32,750 nucleotides of DNA, taken from positions 1-32,750 of the forward strand of contig CADCCO010000018.1 in the NCBI GenBank assembly GCA_902799965.1. The letters are read 5' to 3'. The position numbers and the translations under genes are program-made. This document shows, piece by piece, positions 27,901 through 32,750 of the stretch; position 1 is the stretch's first letter, and each line of letters begins with the position of its first letter. The DNA is from an uncultured Spirochaetaceae bacterium (lineage in GTDB: Bacteria; Spirochaetota; Spirochaetia; Treponematales; Treponemataceae). Under the pieces are notes generated by a model. The model made no database searches. It worked only from the letters and a program-made list of their open reading frames with translations, and had not been told where the DNA came from.

Positions 27901-29281
27901 CAAGAATGTTCGTGATGATTCCGCCACTAAGCCAAATGGCCTTCATGTCCTGGCCGCCGATGTCAAGGATAAAGTCCGCGTCGCCGATGTAGTGGCTGGC
28001 CGCTTTTGCGTGCGCCACCGTTTCCACCACGTGGTAGTCCGTGTTGAACGCCTTGTTGAACAAAAGCTCTCCGTAGCCGGTGGAGCCCGCGCCCAAAATT
28101 TCAAGGCCGACGCCCTGCGCCTTGTAGCGCTCGCGCATTTCAATCAAAGCCTTTTTGGCCACCACAAGCGGGTCGCCTTCGTTGCCAGCGTAGAACCAGT
28201 CGATGATTTGCCTGTCTTCGTCGAGCAGGACAAATTTCGTTGTGGTGCTTCCGGAATCTATTCCAAGGTAGGCGCGGACTTTTTCGCCGGGCGCGAACGC
28301 GTAAACCTTAGGCCGCTTTTTAAGATGCCTCTTGAAAAATTTTTCCTTTTCTTCCTCGCTGTCAAAAAAGGGCTTGGCTCCGCTCGCGGCCTCTTGCTTT
28401 TTGGCCAAGTCTTCTTCCAAAAGCCGAATCAAGTCTTCCAGCGAATTTTTTTGCTCAAAGTTCGCGAACAAAGTTTCAAGCGAAAGCGCGGCTCCCAGCG
28501 CGATTATCGTTTCCGGGTTTTGCGGAATCACTGTTTGGTCGGGAGACAGGTTCAGCCTTTCTGAAAAAACGCGGACAAGAGTTTTGTTGAACGTGAGCGG
28601 CCCGCCTTCAAAGGCGACCGGCGGCAAAATGTCAAGGCCTTGGCTTAGGCCTCCGATTGTCTGCTTCGCTATCGCGTGAAAGGCGCTGAGGGCCAAGTCT
28701 TCTTTTGCGATTCCTGAGTTCAGCAAGGGCTGAATGTCTGTCTTGGCGTAAACTCCGCAGCGGCCCGAAATGTCGTAGACGCATTTTCCGCGCGAGGCCA
28801 CCTCGTCAAATTCTTCTATAGGAACTTTTAGGATTGAGGCGACCTCGTCGATGAAGGCGCCGGTTCCGCCCGCGCAGCTTCCGTTCATTCTCATGTCGCG
28901 GGTTTTAAGCTCGCCGTTTTCGCGGCTGAAGAAAATCATCTTTGCGTCTTGGCCGCCCAGCTCTATGGCCGTGTTGACGTTGGGGTAGCTTTTTTTGAGC
29001 GCGATGGAATTGGCCACGACTTCTTGCGCGAAGGGAAGGCCAAGAATTTTGGCGACAGGCTTTGAGCCGCTTCCCGTCATTGCAAGCTTGAATTTTTTGC
29101 CGGGGAACTTTTGGGCCAGGTCGCGCAGTGCCTCTAACGCGCTCTTTTTTTGAGCGGCGTGGTGCCTCTTGTATTGCGAGTGGAGAATTTGCTTTGCGGT
29201 CGGGTCGTAAACAACTAGCTTTGTGGTTGTGCTTCCGATGTCAATGCCGGCCCACAGGGGCGAGCCTTCTAGTAACGCCAT
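24932..29281 (-). CDS. Giant acyl-CoA dehydratase activase-related protein (two BadF/HgdC ATPase domains plus DUF2229/HgdB-like region)
   Basis: The protein has 1449 residues from ATG 29281, chosen because the promoter places transcription start one base upstream; the open frame beyond it overlaps the promoter. The first ASKHA ATPase domain has IDIGSTTTK (13-21) and GSCAGGTGAFIDEVASIL. The second begins at about 338 with IDSGSTTTK (341-349) and NEACSSGCGSF, whose Cys465 and Cys469 fall where activases bind a [4Fe-4S] cluster. A Cys cluster CPFCENHC (628-635) follows. The C-terminal ~750 residues resemble the DUF2229/HgdB-like part (FGLPRVLSFWETAPFW, DTVCFPAKLVHGHL). Relatives activate 2-hydroxyacyl-CoA dehydratases by ATP-driven electron transfer, but the exact reaction of these large fusions is unknown. 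It is a cytoplasmic, anaerobe-type enzyme. Confidence 0.9.
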   Translation of the reverse strand: MALLEGSPLWAGIDIGSTTTKLVVYDPTAKQILHSQYKRHHAAQKKSALEALRDLAQKFPGKKFKLAMTGSGSKPVAKILGLPFAQEVVANSIALKKSYPNVNTAIELGGQDAKMIFFSRENGELKTRDMRMNGSCAGGTGAFIDEVASILKVPIEEFDEVASRGKCVYDISGRCGVYAKTDIQPLLNSGIAKEDLALSAFHAIAKQTIGGLSQGLDILPPVAFEGGPLTFNKTLVRVFSERLNLSPDQTVIPQNPETIIALGAALSLETLFANFEQKNSLEDLIRLLEEDLAKKQEAASGAKPFFDSEEEKEKFFKRHLKKRPKVYAFAPGEKVRAYLGIDSGSTTTKFVLLDEDRQIIDWFYAGNEGDPLVVAKKALIEMRERYKAQGVGLEILGAGSTGYGELLFNKAFNTDYHVVETVAHAKAASHYIGDADFILDIGGQDMKAIWLSGGIITNILVNEACSSGCGSFLQNFADTLGIKVQDIAAAAFESKSPAVLGSRCTVFMTSSIVTEQRNGKLPQDIMAGLCRSIIQNVFTKVIRVSNIDSLGKKIVVQGGTFQNDAVLRAMEEYTGKEVVRAPYPGIMGAIGAALLTKEKMEKDERASTFIGLNALDDFSYEQETNIVCPFCENHCKRTLVKFSNGARLITNNRCERGEILGDPKDARVVEQIKEQKTQKAANLFKLRQELLFKDYRISRHAKNRGVTFGLPRVLSFWETAPFWSTLLRSMGFGVKFSDVSNRKMYENGLNAVASDTVCFPAKLVHGHLRNLAKKGVDRIFMPIVATYESQNTEKTSRYMCAIVKGYSWVIQNSDSPQKRWDIPFDDPIFFWESDKDRNKQIEEYFIKNFGLSKFRVDRAIHYADKAMKLFKQTLAEEAQKIINDVQSQGKYAIVLASRPYQNDPLVNHSLPDLFTQLGIPVLTADSVPGLEQVDLSKSRLEIVNNFHARMIGSAIIAAEHPALEYVQFVSFGCGHDAYLSDEIVRLMKEISGKSPLVLKMDESDVQGPLRIRVRSFVQTIQMKRDAGKEEKPRDLQEPYKVKFSKRDAKEKVVLVPNTSHAFSRIMAASLATQGLKAVPLEVGRENAIALGKKYVHNDICFPAQIVIGEVLDALKSGKYDLDNVAVATGKYVGDCRLTHYAALLRKALDDAGFEKIAIVTNDDVDYHQLHPGFKMNLAASLKLATALPMIDVMEELLRKIRPYEKDKGSADAAFEKGMDYIVEGIGKGIGGIKKGFAKAIAEMKAVEYDRSVLRPRVLIVGEYLLNFHPGANRDIELYLERNGFEIIEARMADVIQKNYFAQNAQIKENELNRSLGEKFMMAVVNQFFETAHKWTDKIALGHPLYKRAARLSEIAKGSDSIIYHTFDSGEGILIPGEIIHYAEEGCKNFIILQPFGCLPNHIIGRGVTKKLKELYPDAQILPLDYDPDVSFANIENRLQMLIMNSARNA

Positions 29282-29288
29282 TCTTACT

Positions 29289-29317
29289 ATTATAAATGAG
29301 TAAGCGCAAAAAGTCAA
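29289..29317 (-). promoter_or_regulatory. Activase promoter, leaderless geometry
   Basis: Minus strand TTGACT (29317-29312), a 17-base spacer and a consensus TATAAT (29294-29289). AGTAAGA then leads straight into ATG 29281, so the mRNA should begin about one base before the start codon. Confidence 0.8.
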
Positions 29318-29331
29318 ACGGAACGCTTGGC

Positions 29332-29488
29332 ATTCCGCATTATGGAAAGACAACAAAAAACGCTCTCGCGGGAATCCGAACGGCTGCGAACGATGAACTT
29401 ATAGGGCAAAGAGATTAACTTAACGTTCATAAGTTCTCGCCGTCCGGCCTTCCCGCTGCGCGTTTTTTTATCGTTTGAAATGCGGAAT
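29332..29488. repeat. Long palindromic intergenic repeat, copy A
   Basis: Most of the 349-base gap between the activase and rplM is a long imperfect palindrome. The outer arms ATTCCGCATT (29332-29341) and AATGCGGAAT (29479-29488) are perfect complements. Inner matches include AAAAAACGC with GCGTTTTTT, and CGGGAA and ACGGC with their complements. The right end, 29460-29487, matches 26 of 28 bases of 32558-32585. GACAACAAAA at 29349 also recurs at 32481. It lies between two divergent promoters and could be a bidirectional terminator/insulator or a non-autonomous mobile repeat. Confidence 0.75.
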
Positions 29489-29503
29489 ATCGCGCGCATA
29501 CTA

Positions 29504-29532
29504 TTGACTAAATTCAATAAATTTCATATTAT
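29504..29532 (+). promoter_or_regulatory. rplM-rpsI promoter
   Basis: TTGACT (29504-29509), a 17-base spacer and TATTAT (29527-29532). Predicted start is near 29539, giving a leader of about 92 bases. Confidence 0.82.
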
Positions 29533-29545
29533 ATTATTCCCCGTA

Positions 29546-29572
29546 CGGCCAATGACTGCTCATCATTGGTTG
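29546..29572 (+). promoter_or_regulatory. Stem-loop in the rplM leader (candidate L13 autoregulatory element)
   Basis: CCAATGA (29549-29555) pairs perfectly with TCATTGG (29563-29569) around loop CTGCTCA; two G-U pairs and one C-G pair extend it to about 10 bp. It is near the 5' end of the rplM mRNA. L13 leaders that control this operon are known in other bacteria, but this structure is not one I recognise. Confidence 0.5.
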
Positions 29573-29630
29573 CGGCGCAGATTTGATGCAGAATTTGCGG
29601 CGCGCGAAAATTTTATTTTAGGGTTTTAAA

Positions 29631-30059
29631 ATGAAAACTATTTTTGTTAATGAAAAGGACCAGGTTCGCCAGTGGTACATCATCGACGCGGAAGGAAAGC
29701 CGCTCGGACGCGTTGCCGCCAAGGCCGCCTCTGTCATCCGTGGAAAGAATAAGCCCACTTTCACTCCCAACCAGGAGATGGGCGACTTCGTAATCATAAT
29801 CAACGCGGCCAAGGCTGTCGTTACAGGCGCCAAGGAAACCGACAAGCTTTACCACCACCACACAGGCTTTGTTGGCGGCCTCAAGACTTTCACATACGAA
29901 AAGCTTTTGCAGCGCCATCCGGAAGACCCGATGCGCTTGGCCATTGAGGGTATGTTGCCCGGCGGAATTCTTGGCCGCCGCTTGTGCAAGAACTTCAGAA
30001 TCTACGCCGGAGCGGAGCACCCGCACACGCCGCAGAATCCCAAGCCGCTTGAAGTCTGA
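29631..30059 (+). CDS. rplM: 50S ribosomal protein L13
   Basis: The protein has 142 residues, the standard length. It shows QWYIIDAEGKPLGRVAAKAASVIRGKNKPTFTPNQEMGDFVIIINAAK and GMLPGGILGRRLCKNFRIYAGAEHPHTPQNPKPLEV, both diagnostic for L13. L13 binds 23S rRNA early in large-subunit assembly. ATG 29631 follows TAGGG by about eight bases. It is co-transcribed with rpsI. Confidence 0.97.
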   Translation: MKTIFVNEKDQVRQWYIIDAEGKPLGRVAAKAASVIRGKNKPTFTPNQEMGDFVIIINAAKAVVTGAKETDKLYHHHTGFVGGLKTFTYEKLLQRHPEDPMRLAIEGMLPGGILGRRLCKNFRIYAGAEHPHTPQNPKPLEV

Positions 30060-30075
30060 GTAGAGGAGAATGAAA

Positions 30076-30474
30076 ATGGCTAGCACAAAAAATATCGCTA
30101 TCGGAACAGGAAGAAGAAAGACAGCCACAGCCCGCGTTTTCTTGCGCGAAGGTTCTGGCAAAATCGTCGTTAACGGAAAGGACGTAAAGGAATACTTTGC
30201 CACGCAGGAGCAGGTTCGCGTGGTTCACCAGCCCCTTTTGGTGACTTCAAACGACAACAAGTTTGACATTTTGATTACAGTGCAGGGCGGCGGCTTGAAC
30301 GGTCAGGCTGACGCTTGCTTGCACGGAATCAGCCGCGCTTTGCTGCAGGTTGACCAAGACACGCACACAGCGCTCAAGGCCAACGGCTACCTTACACGCG
30401 ACAGCCGCATGGTTGAACGCAAAAAGTACGGACAGAAGGGCGCCCGCCGCCGCTTCCAGTTCAGCAAGCGCTAA
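30076..30474 (+). CDS. rpsI: 30S ribosomal protein S9
   Basis: The protein has 132 residues from ATG 30076 (MASTKNIAIGTGRRKTATARVFL); an ATG at 30070 is only one base from the GAGGAG site and is less likely. It contains GGGLNGQADACLHGISRALLQ and the usual basic C-terminus GQKGARRRFQFSKR, which reaches the P-site tRNA. It follows rplM by 16 bases and ends before a strong terminator. Confidence 0.97.
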   Translation: MASTKNIAIGTGRRKTATARVFLREGSGKIVVNGKDVKEYFATQEQVRVVHQPLLVTSNDNKFDILITVQGGGLNGQADACLHGISRALLQVDQDTHTALKANGYLTRDSRMVERKKYGQKGARRRFQFSKR

Positions 30475-30494
30475 TCGCTCGTTCGATTGGACAA

Positions 30495-30524
30495 AAGCTC
30501 CTGCCTTGGCGGGGGCTTTTTTTT
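30495..30524 (+). terminator. Intrinsic terminator of the rplM-rpsI operon
   Basis: AAGCTCCTGCC pairs with GGCGGGGGCTT (two G-U pairs) and is followed by a run of T residues ending at 30524. Confidence 0.85.
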
Positions 30525-30537
30525 GCGCGAAAATTGT

Positions 30538-31026
30538 ATGGAATGCCAAGAAAATCCCGCCGAAATTCAACAAAGCTCTTCCTCCACGGAAACGGCCGCC
30601 GCTTTGCAAAAAGCCTTGTCGCTTTTGGCCCGCTGCGAGCAATGCCGCGCCGGCTTGGAAAGGAAGTTGATTTTAAAAGGCTTCGGAAAGGAAATAGTTT
30701 CGGGCGTTTTAGATGCCTTGGAAGAAAAAGGCCTTTTAAGCGATGAAAGGTTTGCCCAAGCCTGGCTTAATTCCCGCCGCATTGGCCACTACGAGGGCAG
30801 GAGCCGGCTTTTGTCGGAATTGGCGGCGCGGGGAATAAGCAAGGAAGTTTCAAAAGACGCGGTTGACGGCTTTTTTAGCGAATTTGACGAAGAGGAAATT
30901 TGCCGCGCCGCCGCCAAAAAGTTTTTGGCCCGCGGCCTTGAAGGCGAAAAACTGATGGCCTCAATGGTCCGCGCGGGTTTTTCCTACAAAATGGCCGCCG
31001 CCGCCGTCAAGGACGCGCAAGCCTAA
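30538..31026 (+). CDS. recX: Regulatory protein RecX
   Basis: The protein has 162 residues from ATG 30538. The open frame extends upstream through the rpsI terminator, so an earlier start is implausible. Three-helix RecX repeats are visible: residues 19-60 (ALSLLARCEQCRAGLERKLILKGFGKEIVSGVLDALEEKGLLSDERFAQAWL), 75-115 (RIGHYEGRSRLLSELAARGISKEV) and a third repeat at the C-terminus. RecX binds RecA filaments and limits their activity. There is no clear Shine-Dalgarno or promoter; it may depend on readthrough or be expressed weakly. Its C-terminus converges on the DUF1015 gene. Confidence 0.85.
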   Translation: MECQENPAEIQQSSSSTETAAALQKALSLLARCEQCRAGLERKLILKGFGKEIVSGVLDALEEKGLLSDERFAQAWLNSRRIGHYEGRSRLLSELAARGISKEVSKDAVDGFFSEFDEEEICRAAAKKFLARGLEGEKLMASMVRAGFSYKMAAAAVKDAQA

Positions 31027-31044
31027 AAGAGCCCCCGATTGCCA

Positions 31045-31060
31045 GCGCTCGAAAGAGCGC
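31045..31060. terminator. GAAA-tetraloop hairpin between convergent genes
   Basis: GCGCTC-GAAA-GAGCGC is a perfect 6-bp stem closed by a GNRA tetraloop, 19 bases after recX. No T-run follows, so it is a possible 3'-end stabiliser rather than a canonical terminator. Confidence 0.5.
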
Positions 31061-31118
31061 AGTTGAATGAATTTCATCTAGCAAAGCGGAACGCAAACAA
31101 GTTCGGGGTGACAGGCGG

Positions 31119-32441
31119 CTAAAAGAGGCGGCGCGCTTCAAGGTAAAAGCGCTTTTCGCTTGCCTCTCCCATCGAAAAACTTTTGCGGGGCAGGGGGCCA
31201 AGCCGCGCGATTGTGTCAAAGAAAGAGTCCTTTGCAACCGGCGGAAGCAAAACGCCCAAAGCGCCGTCTTCTTTTCCAAGGCGGAAAATTTCTTCCGCGC
31301 CGTGAATGTAGTCGATTTCCGCGCCGGCCTGGCTTTTTAGGAATTCGTCAAGCGCGGGCTGCAGGCGGCTTACCGCCAAGTCGCTTATCTTTGTTTCTAG
31401 CGCGGCGATTTTTTGCGCTCCGCCTTCTTTCCAGTAAAAGCCGAATGTGTTCGCGGAAGCCTTGACTTTTTGTTCAAGCTCCGATTCGCTTTGGACTTGA
31501 ACAAGCGTTCCGTCCAGCTTTTCTTTTAGGAAATTCAAGAGGGCAGGAATGTCGGCTTTAAAAACGACGCGGTGAATCGGCTCAAATGTCAAGCCTTGGT
31601 CGTAAATGTTCACGATTTCGACAAGCGCCAAGCGGACGGGGCTTTCATGAATTTGCTCCGCCGAAGCGCCGGACTCTTGCAGGCGCTTTTTTTCTTCTTC
31701 CCAAACGGCTTTTGCCGTGGCAAGCGAATGGTTTCCGTCGCCGACCGCGAACAAAAATGTCGAGCCGTCTTTTGTTCCCGCGTCAAAAAGCTTTTGCAGC
31801 GCGTCGGAGGCGGCTTTTAGGTCGCCGTCGGATTCCACCGCCCAGCCTTTTACGGAGCCGCTTTCTTGCATCAAGTCGCCTTGGTAAAGGGGCGCGTCTC
31901 CGCGGGCGGCGATTTTTTTGCCAATTTCTTCTATAAAAATGTGGGCGGGGTCGTTGGCCAAAAGCATTATGTGCGGAAGTTCCAGCGGGGCGCCGCGGCG
32001 GATTTCCATTCTGGGCGGGATGCGCTCTAGGATTGTGGCTTCCGTCGCGCGGACAAGCGCCGTGGAAAATGGCTTCCATTCGTAGCTGTCCAAGTCAAGG
32101 GCGCAAACAAGGCCTCGGCGCGTCCGTCCGTAGGCGGTCGTTCGCTCAAGGTAAACCATCATTCGTTGCGGGGGGGCGAACACGCCGCCGTTTATGTAGG
32201 CTGCCATCGTTTCTTTTATTTTCTGAATTCGTTCCGCCTTGCCGGAATCGTTCAAGTAAACTTCGGGAAAAATCAAATTCAAGGTGGAAGGGCAGCCGGC
32301 CGCGGTTTTTTGGGCCTGTTCCCAGTAATTTTTGTCCTGCGTGTATTGGTCGCAAGCCACCGCGCACCAAGTTTTGGCGTCGAATTTTTTGGGCAAAAGA
32401 ATTTCAGGAACCCTTAGCCCGAATTTTTCAAAATTTTTCAT
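31119..32441 (-). CDS. DUF1015 family protein
   Basis: The protein has 440 residues starting at ATG 32441 (MKNFEKFGLRVPEILLPKK). An ATG at 32450 lies within the -10 element and so is upstream of the predicted transcript. DUF1015 hallmarks are AVACDQYTQD, VYLERTTAYGRTRRGLVCALDLDSYEW, HIMLLANDP, FLFAVGDGNHSLATAKAVWEE and FEPIHRVVF. The GDGNHS-type motif is strongly conserved in the family and may bind a ligand or metal. No signal peptide is present, so it is cytoplasmic. The function of the family is not established; members often occur near serine or phosphate metabolism genes, but here it stands alone. Confidence 0.9.
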   Translation of the reverse strand: MKNFEKFGLRVPEILLPKKFDAKTWCAVACDQYTQDKNYWEQAQKTAAGCPSTLNLIFPEVYLNDSGKAERIQKIKETMAAYINGGVFAPPQRMMVYLERTTAYGRTRRGLVCALDLDSYEWKPFSTALVRATEATILERIPPRMEIRRGAPLELPHIMLLANDPAHIFIEEIGKKIAARGDAPLYQGDLMQESGSVKGWAVESDGDLKAASDALQKLFDAGTKDGSTFLFAVGDGNHSLATAKAVWEEEKKRLQESGASAEQIHESPVRLALVEIVNIYDQGLTFEPIHRVVFKADIPALLNFLKEKLDGTLVQVQSESELEQKVKASANTFGFYWKEGGAQKIAALETKISDLAVSRLQPALDEFLKSQAGAEIDYIHGAEEIFRLGKEDGALGVLLPPVAKDSFFDTIARLGPLPRKSFSMGEASEKRFYLEARRLF

Positions 32442-32448
32442 ACCGCTC

Positions 32449-32476
32449 ATTCTATCATTTTGCGAATTTCTGTCAA
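32449..32476 (-). promoter_or_regulatory. DUF1015 promoter, leaderless geometry
   Basis: Minus strand TTGACA (32476-32471), a 16-base spacer and TAGAAT (32454-32449). Six bases later the predicted start lies one base before ATG 32441. Confidence 0.78.
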
Positions 32477-32480
32477 GAGA

Positions 32481-32585
32481 GACAACAAAATACGCGGGCT
32501 TTATAGGCGGGGCCCAGCAAGGTTTTGCGCTCGGCGCGGCTCCCGCCCCTTTTGCCCGCGTTTTTTAATCGTTTGCAATGCGGAA
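32481..32585. repeat. Palindromic intergenic repeat, copy B
   Basis: The stem CGCGGGC/GCCCGCG (32493-32499 with 32554-32560) has a second nested GGCGGG/CCCGCC pair and ends in six T residues. The right end, 32558-32585, matches copy A at 26 of 28 positions, and GACAACAAAA begins the left end in both. The central part differs from copy A. It separates the DUF1015 promoter from the next rightward gene. Confidence 0.75.
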
Positions 32586-32591
32586 GCCTTG

Positions 32592-32619
32592 TTGATGATA
32601 CTGAATATATGAATAGTAT
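32592..32619 (+). promoter_or_regulatory. Possible promoter of the last gene
   Basis: TTGATG (32592-32597), a 16-base spacer and TAGTAT (32614-32619). The leader would be about 94 bases. The position just right of the repeat matches the rplM promoter beside copy A. Confidence 0.45.
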
Positions 32620-32719
32620 TTATGGCTAAAAACTTGTTGTATGTACTGCGGTTTTGGAATACTGGTTCTAGGCCAGAGTTCCTGAAAAAGAAAAAAAATA
32701 ATCGAATTGGAGGATTCGC

Positions 32720-32750
32720 ATGAAAAAGAATCTATTTGGCGCCGTAGCGG
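32720..32750 (+). CDS. Start of a probable secreted protein (cut by window end)
   Basis: ATG 32720 follows GGAGG (32709-32713) at good spacing. The first ten residues, MKKNLFGAVA, look like the positively charged start and beginning hydrophobic core of a signal peptide. Nothing more can be said because the window ends. Confidence 0.7.
   Translation, partial: MKKNLFGAVA

Noticed and set aside
29282-29356. 25-residue upstream extension of the activase
   Set aside because: It overlaps the TTGACT/TATAAT promoter and has no similarity to activase N-termini, which begin close to the IDIGSTTTK motif.
30487-30537. Upstream start of recX
   Set aside because: The segment runs through the stem and T-run of the rpsI terminator.
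1-32750. Insertion sequences, prophage, restriction-modification or other defence genes
   Set aside because: No transposase, integrase, phage structural or nuclease-methylase pairs were recognised in any frame; yraN is a housekeeping family.

Overview
The window is a gene-dense bacterial chromosome segment (overlapping genes, short gaps) from a spirochaete, most likely a Treponema-type organism. The best evidence is the cheA-cheW-cheX-cheY order, a CheW carrying a long CheR-like C-terminal half, several proteins that look treponemal, and outer-membrane barrel proteins ending in Phe. The species cannot be named from the sequence alone.

Layout. (1) 1-9146, minus strand: a TetR-controlled envelope/export island. 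A strong promoter with four palindromic operators drives an MMPL/RND transporter, a periplasmic LolA-like lipoprotein-sorting protein and a beta-barrel protein. Two half-size ABC exporter subunits and a SAM-dependent O-methyltransferase follow on the same strand. The second ABC gene has an in-frame TAA at codon 15 of its best-supported reading frame. (2) 9191-11087, plus strand: the divergent tetR and then dapL (lysine/peptidoglycan precursor synthesis). (3) 11184-12521, minus strand: an outer-membrane barrel gene with a sigma-28-like promoter, divergent from the chemotaxis operon cheA-cheW/R-cheX-cheY (12682-17557). (4) 17668-19299: a chloramphenicol-acetyltransferase-like gene converging on cheY, and a secreted SUMF1-family protein. 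(5) 19622-24799: a ribosome/tRNA-modification operon (rpsP, khpA, rimM, trmD, rplS) running into an FlhB-C-terminal-domain protein, yraN and several small genes. (6) 24812-29281, minus strand: a 1449-residue BadF/HgdC-type activase-dehydratase fusion, with tRNA-Leu(UAA) downstream under its own promoter. (7) 29504-31026: rplM-rpsI and recX. (8) 31119-32441, minus strand: a DUF1015 gene. The window closes with the first ten codons of a probable secreted protein.

Cross-cutting patterns. At least five genes (tetR, dapL, cheA, the activase and DUF1015) have a recognisable -35/-10 pair placed so that transcription should begin 0-3 bases before the ATG, and they lack a good Shine-Dalgarno sequence; these look like leaderless mRNAs. 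Other genes have ordinary Shine-Dalgarno sites. Several gaps hold long imperfect inverted repeats. Two of these (29332-29488 and 32481-32585) share a 28-base right end at 26 of 28 positions, although their inner stems differ, and both sit between divergent promoters. The least familiar parts of the window are the multi-operator TetR/MMPL/LolA-like/barrel module, the CheW-CheR-like fusion, the leaderless promoter architecture and the hairpin repeat family.
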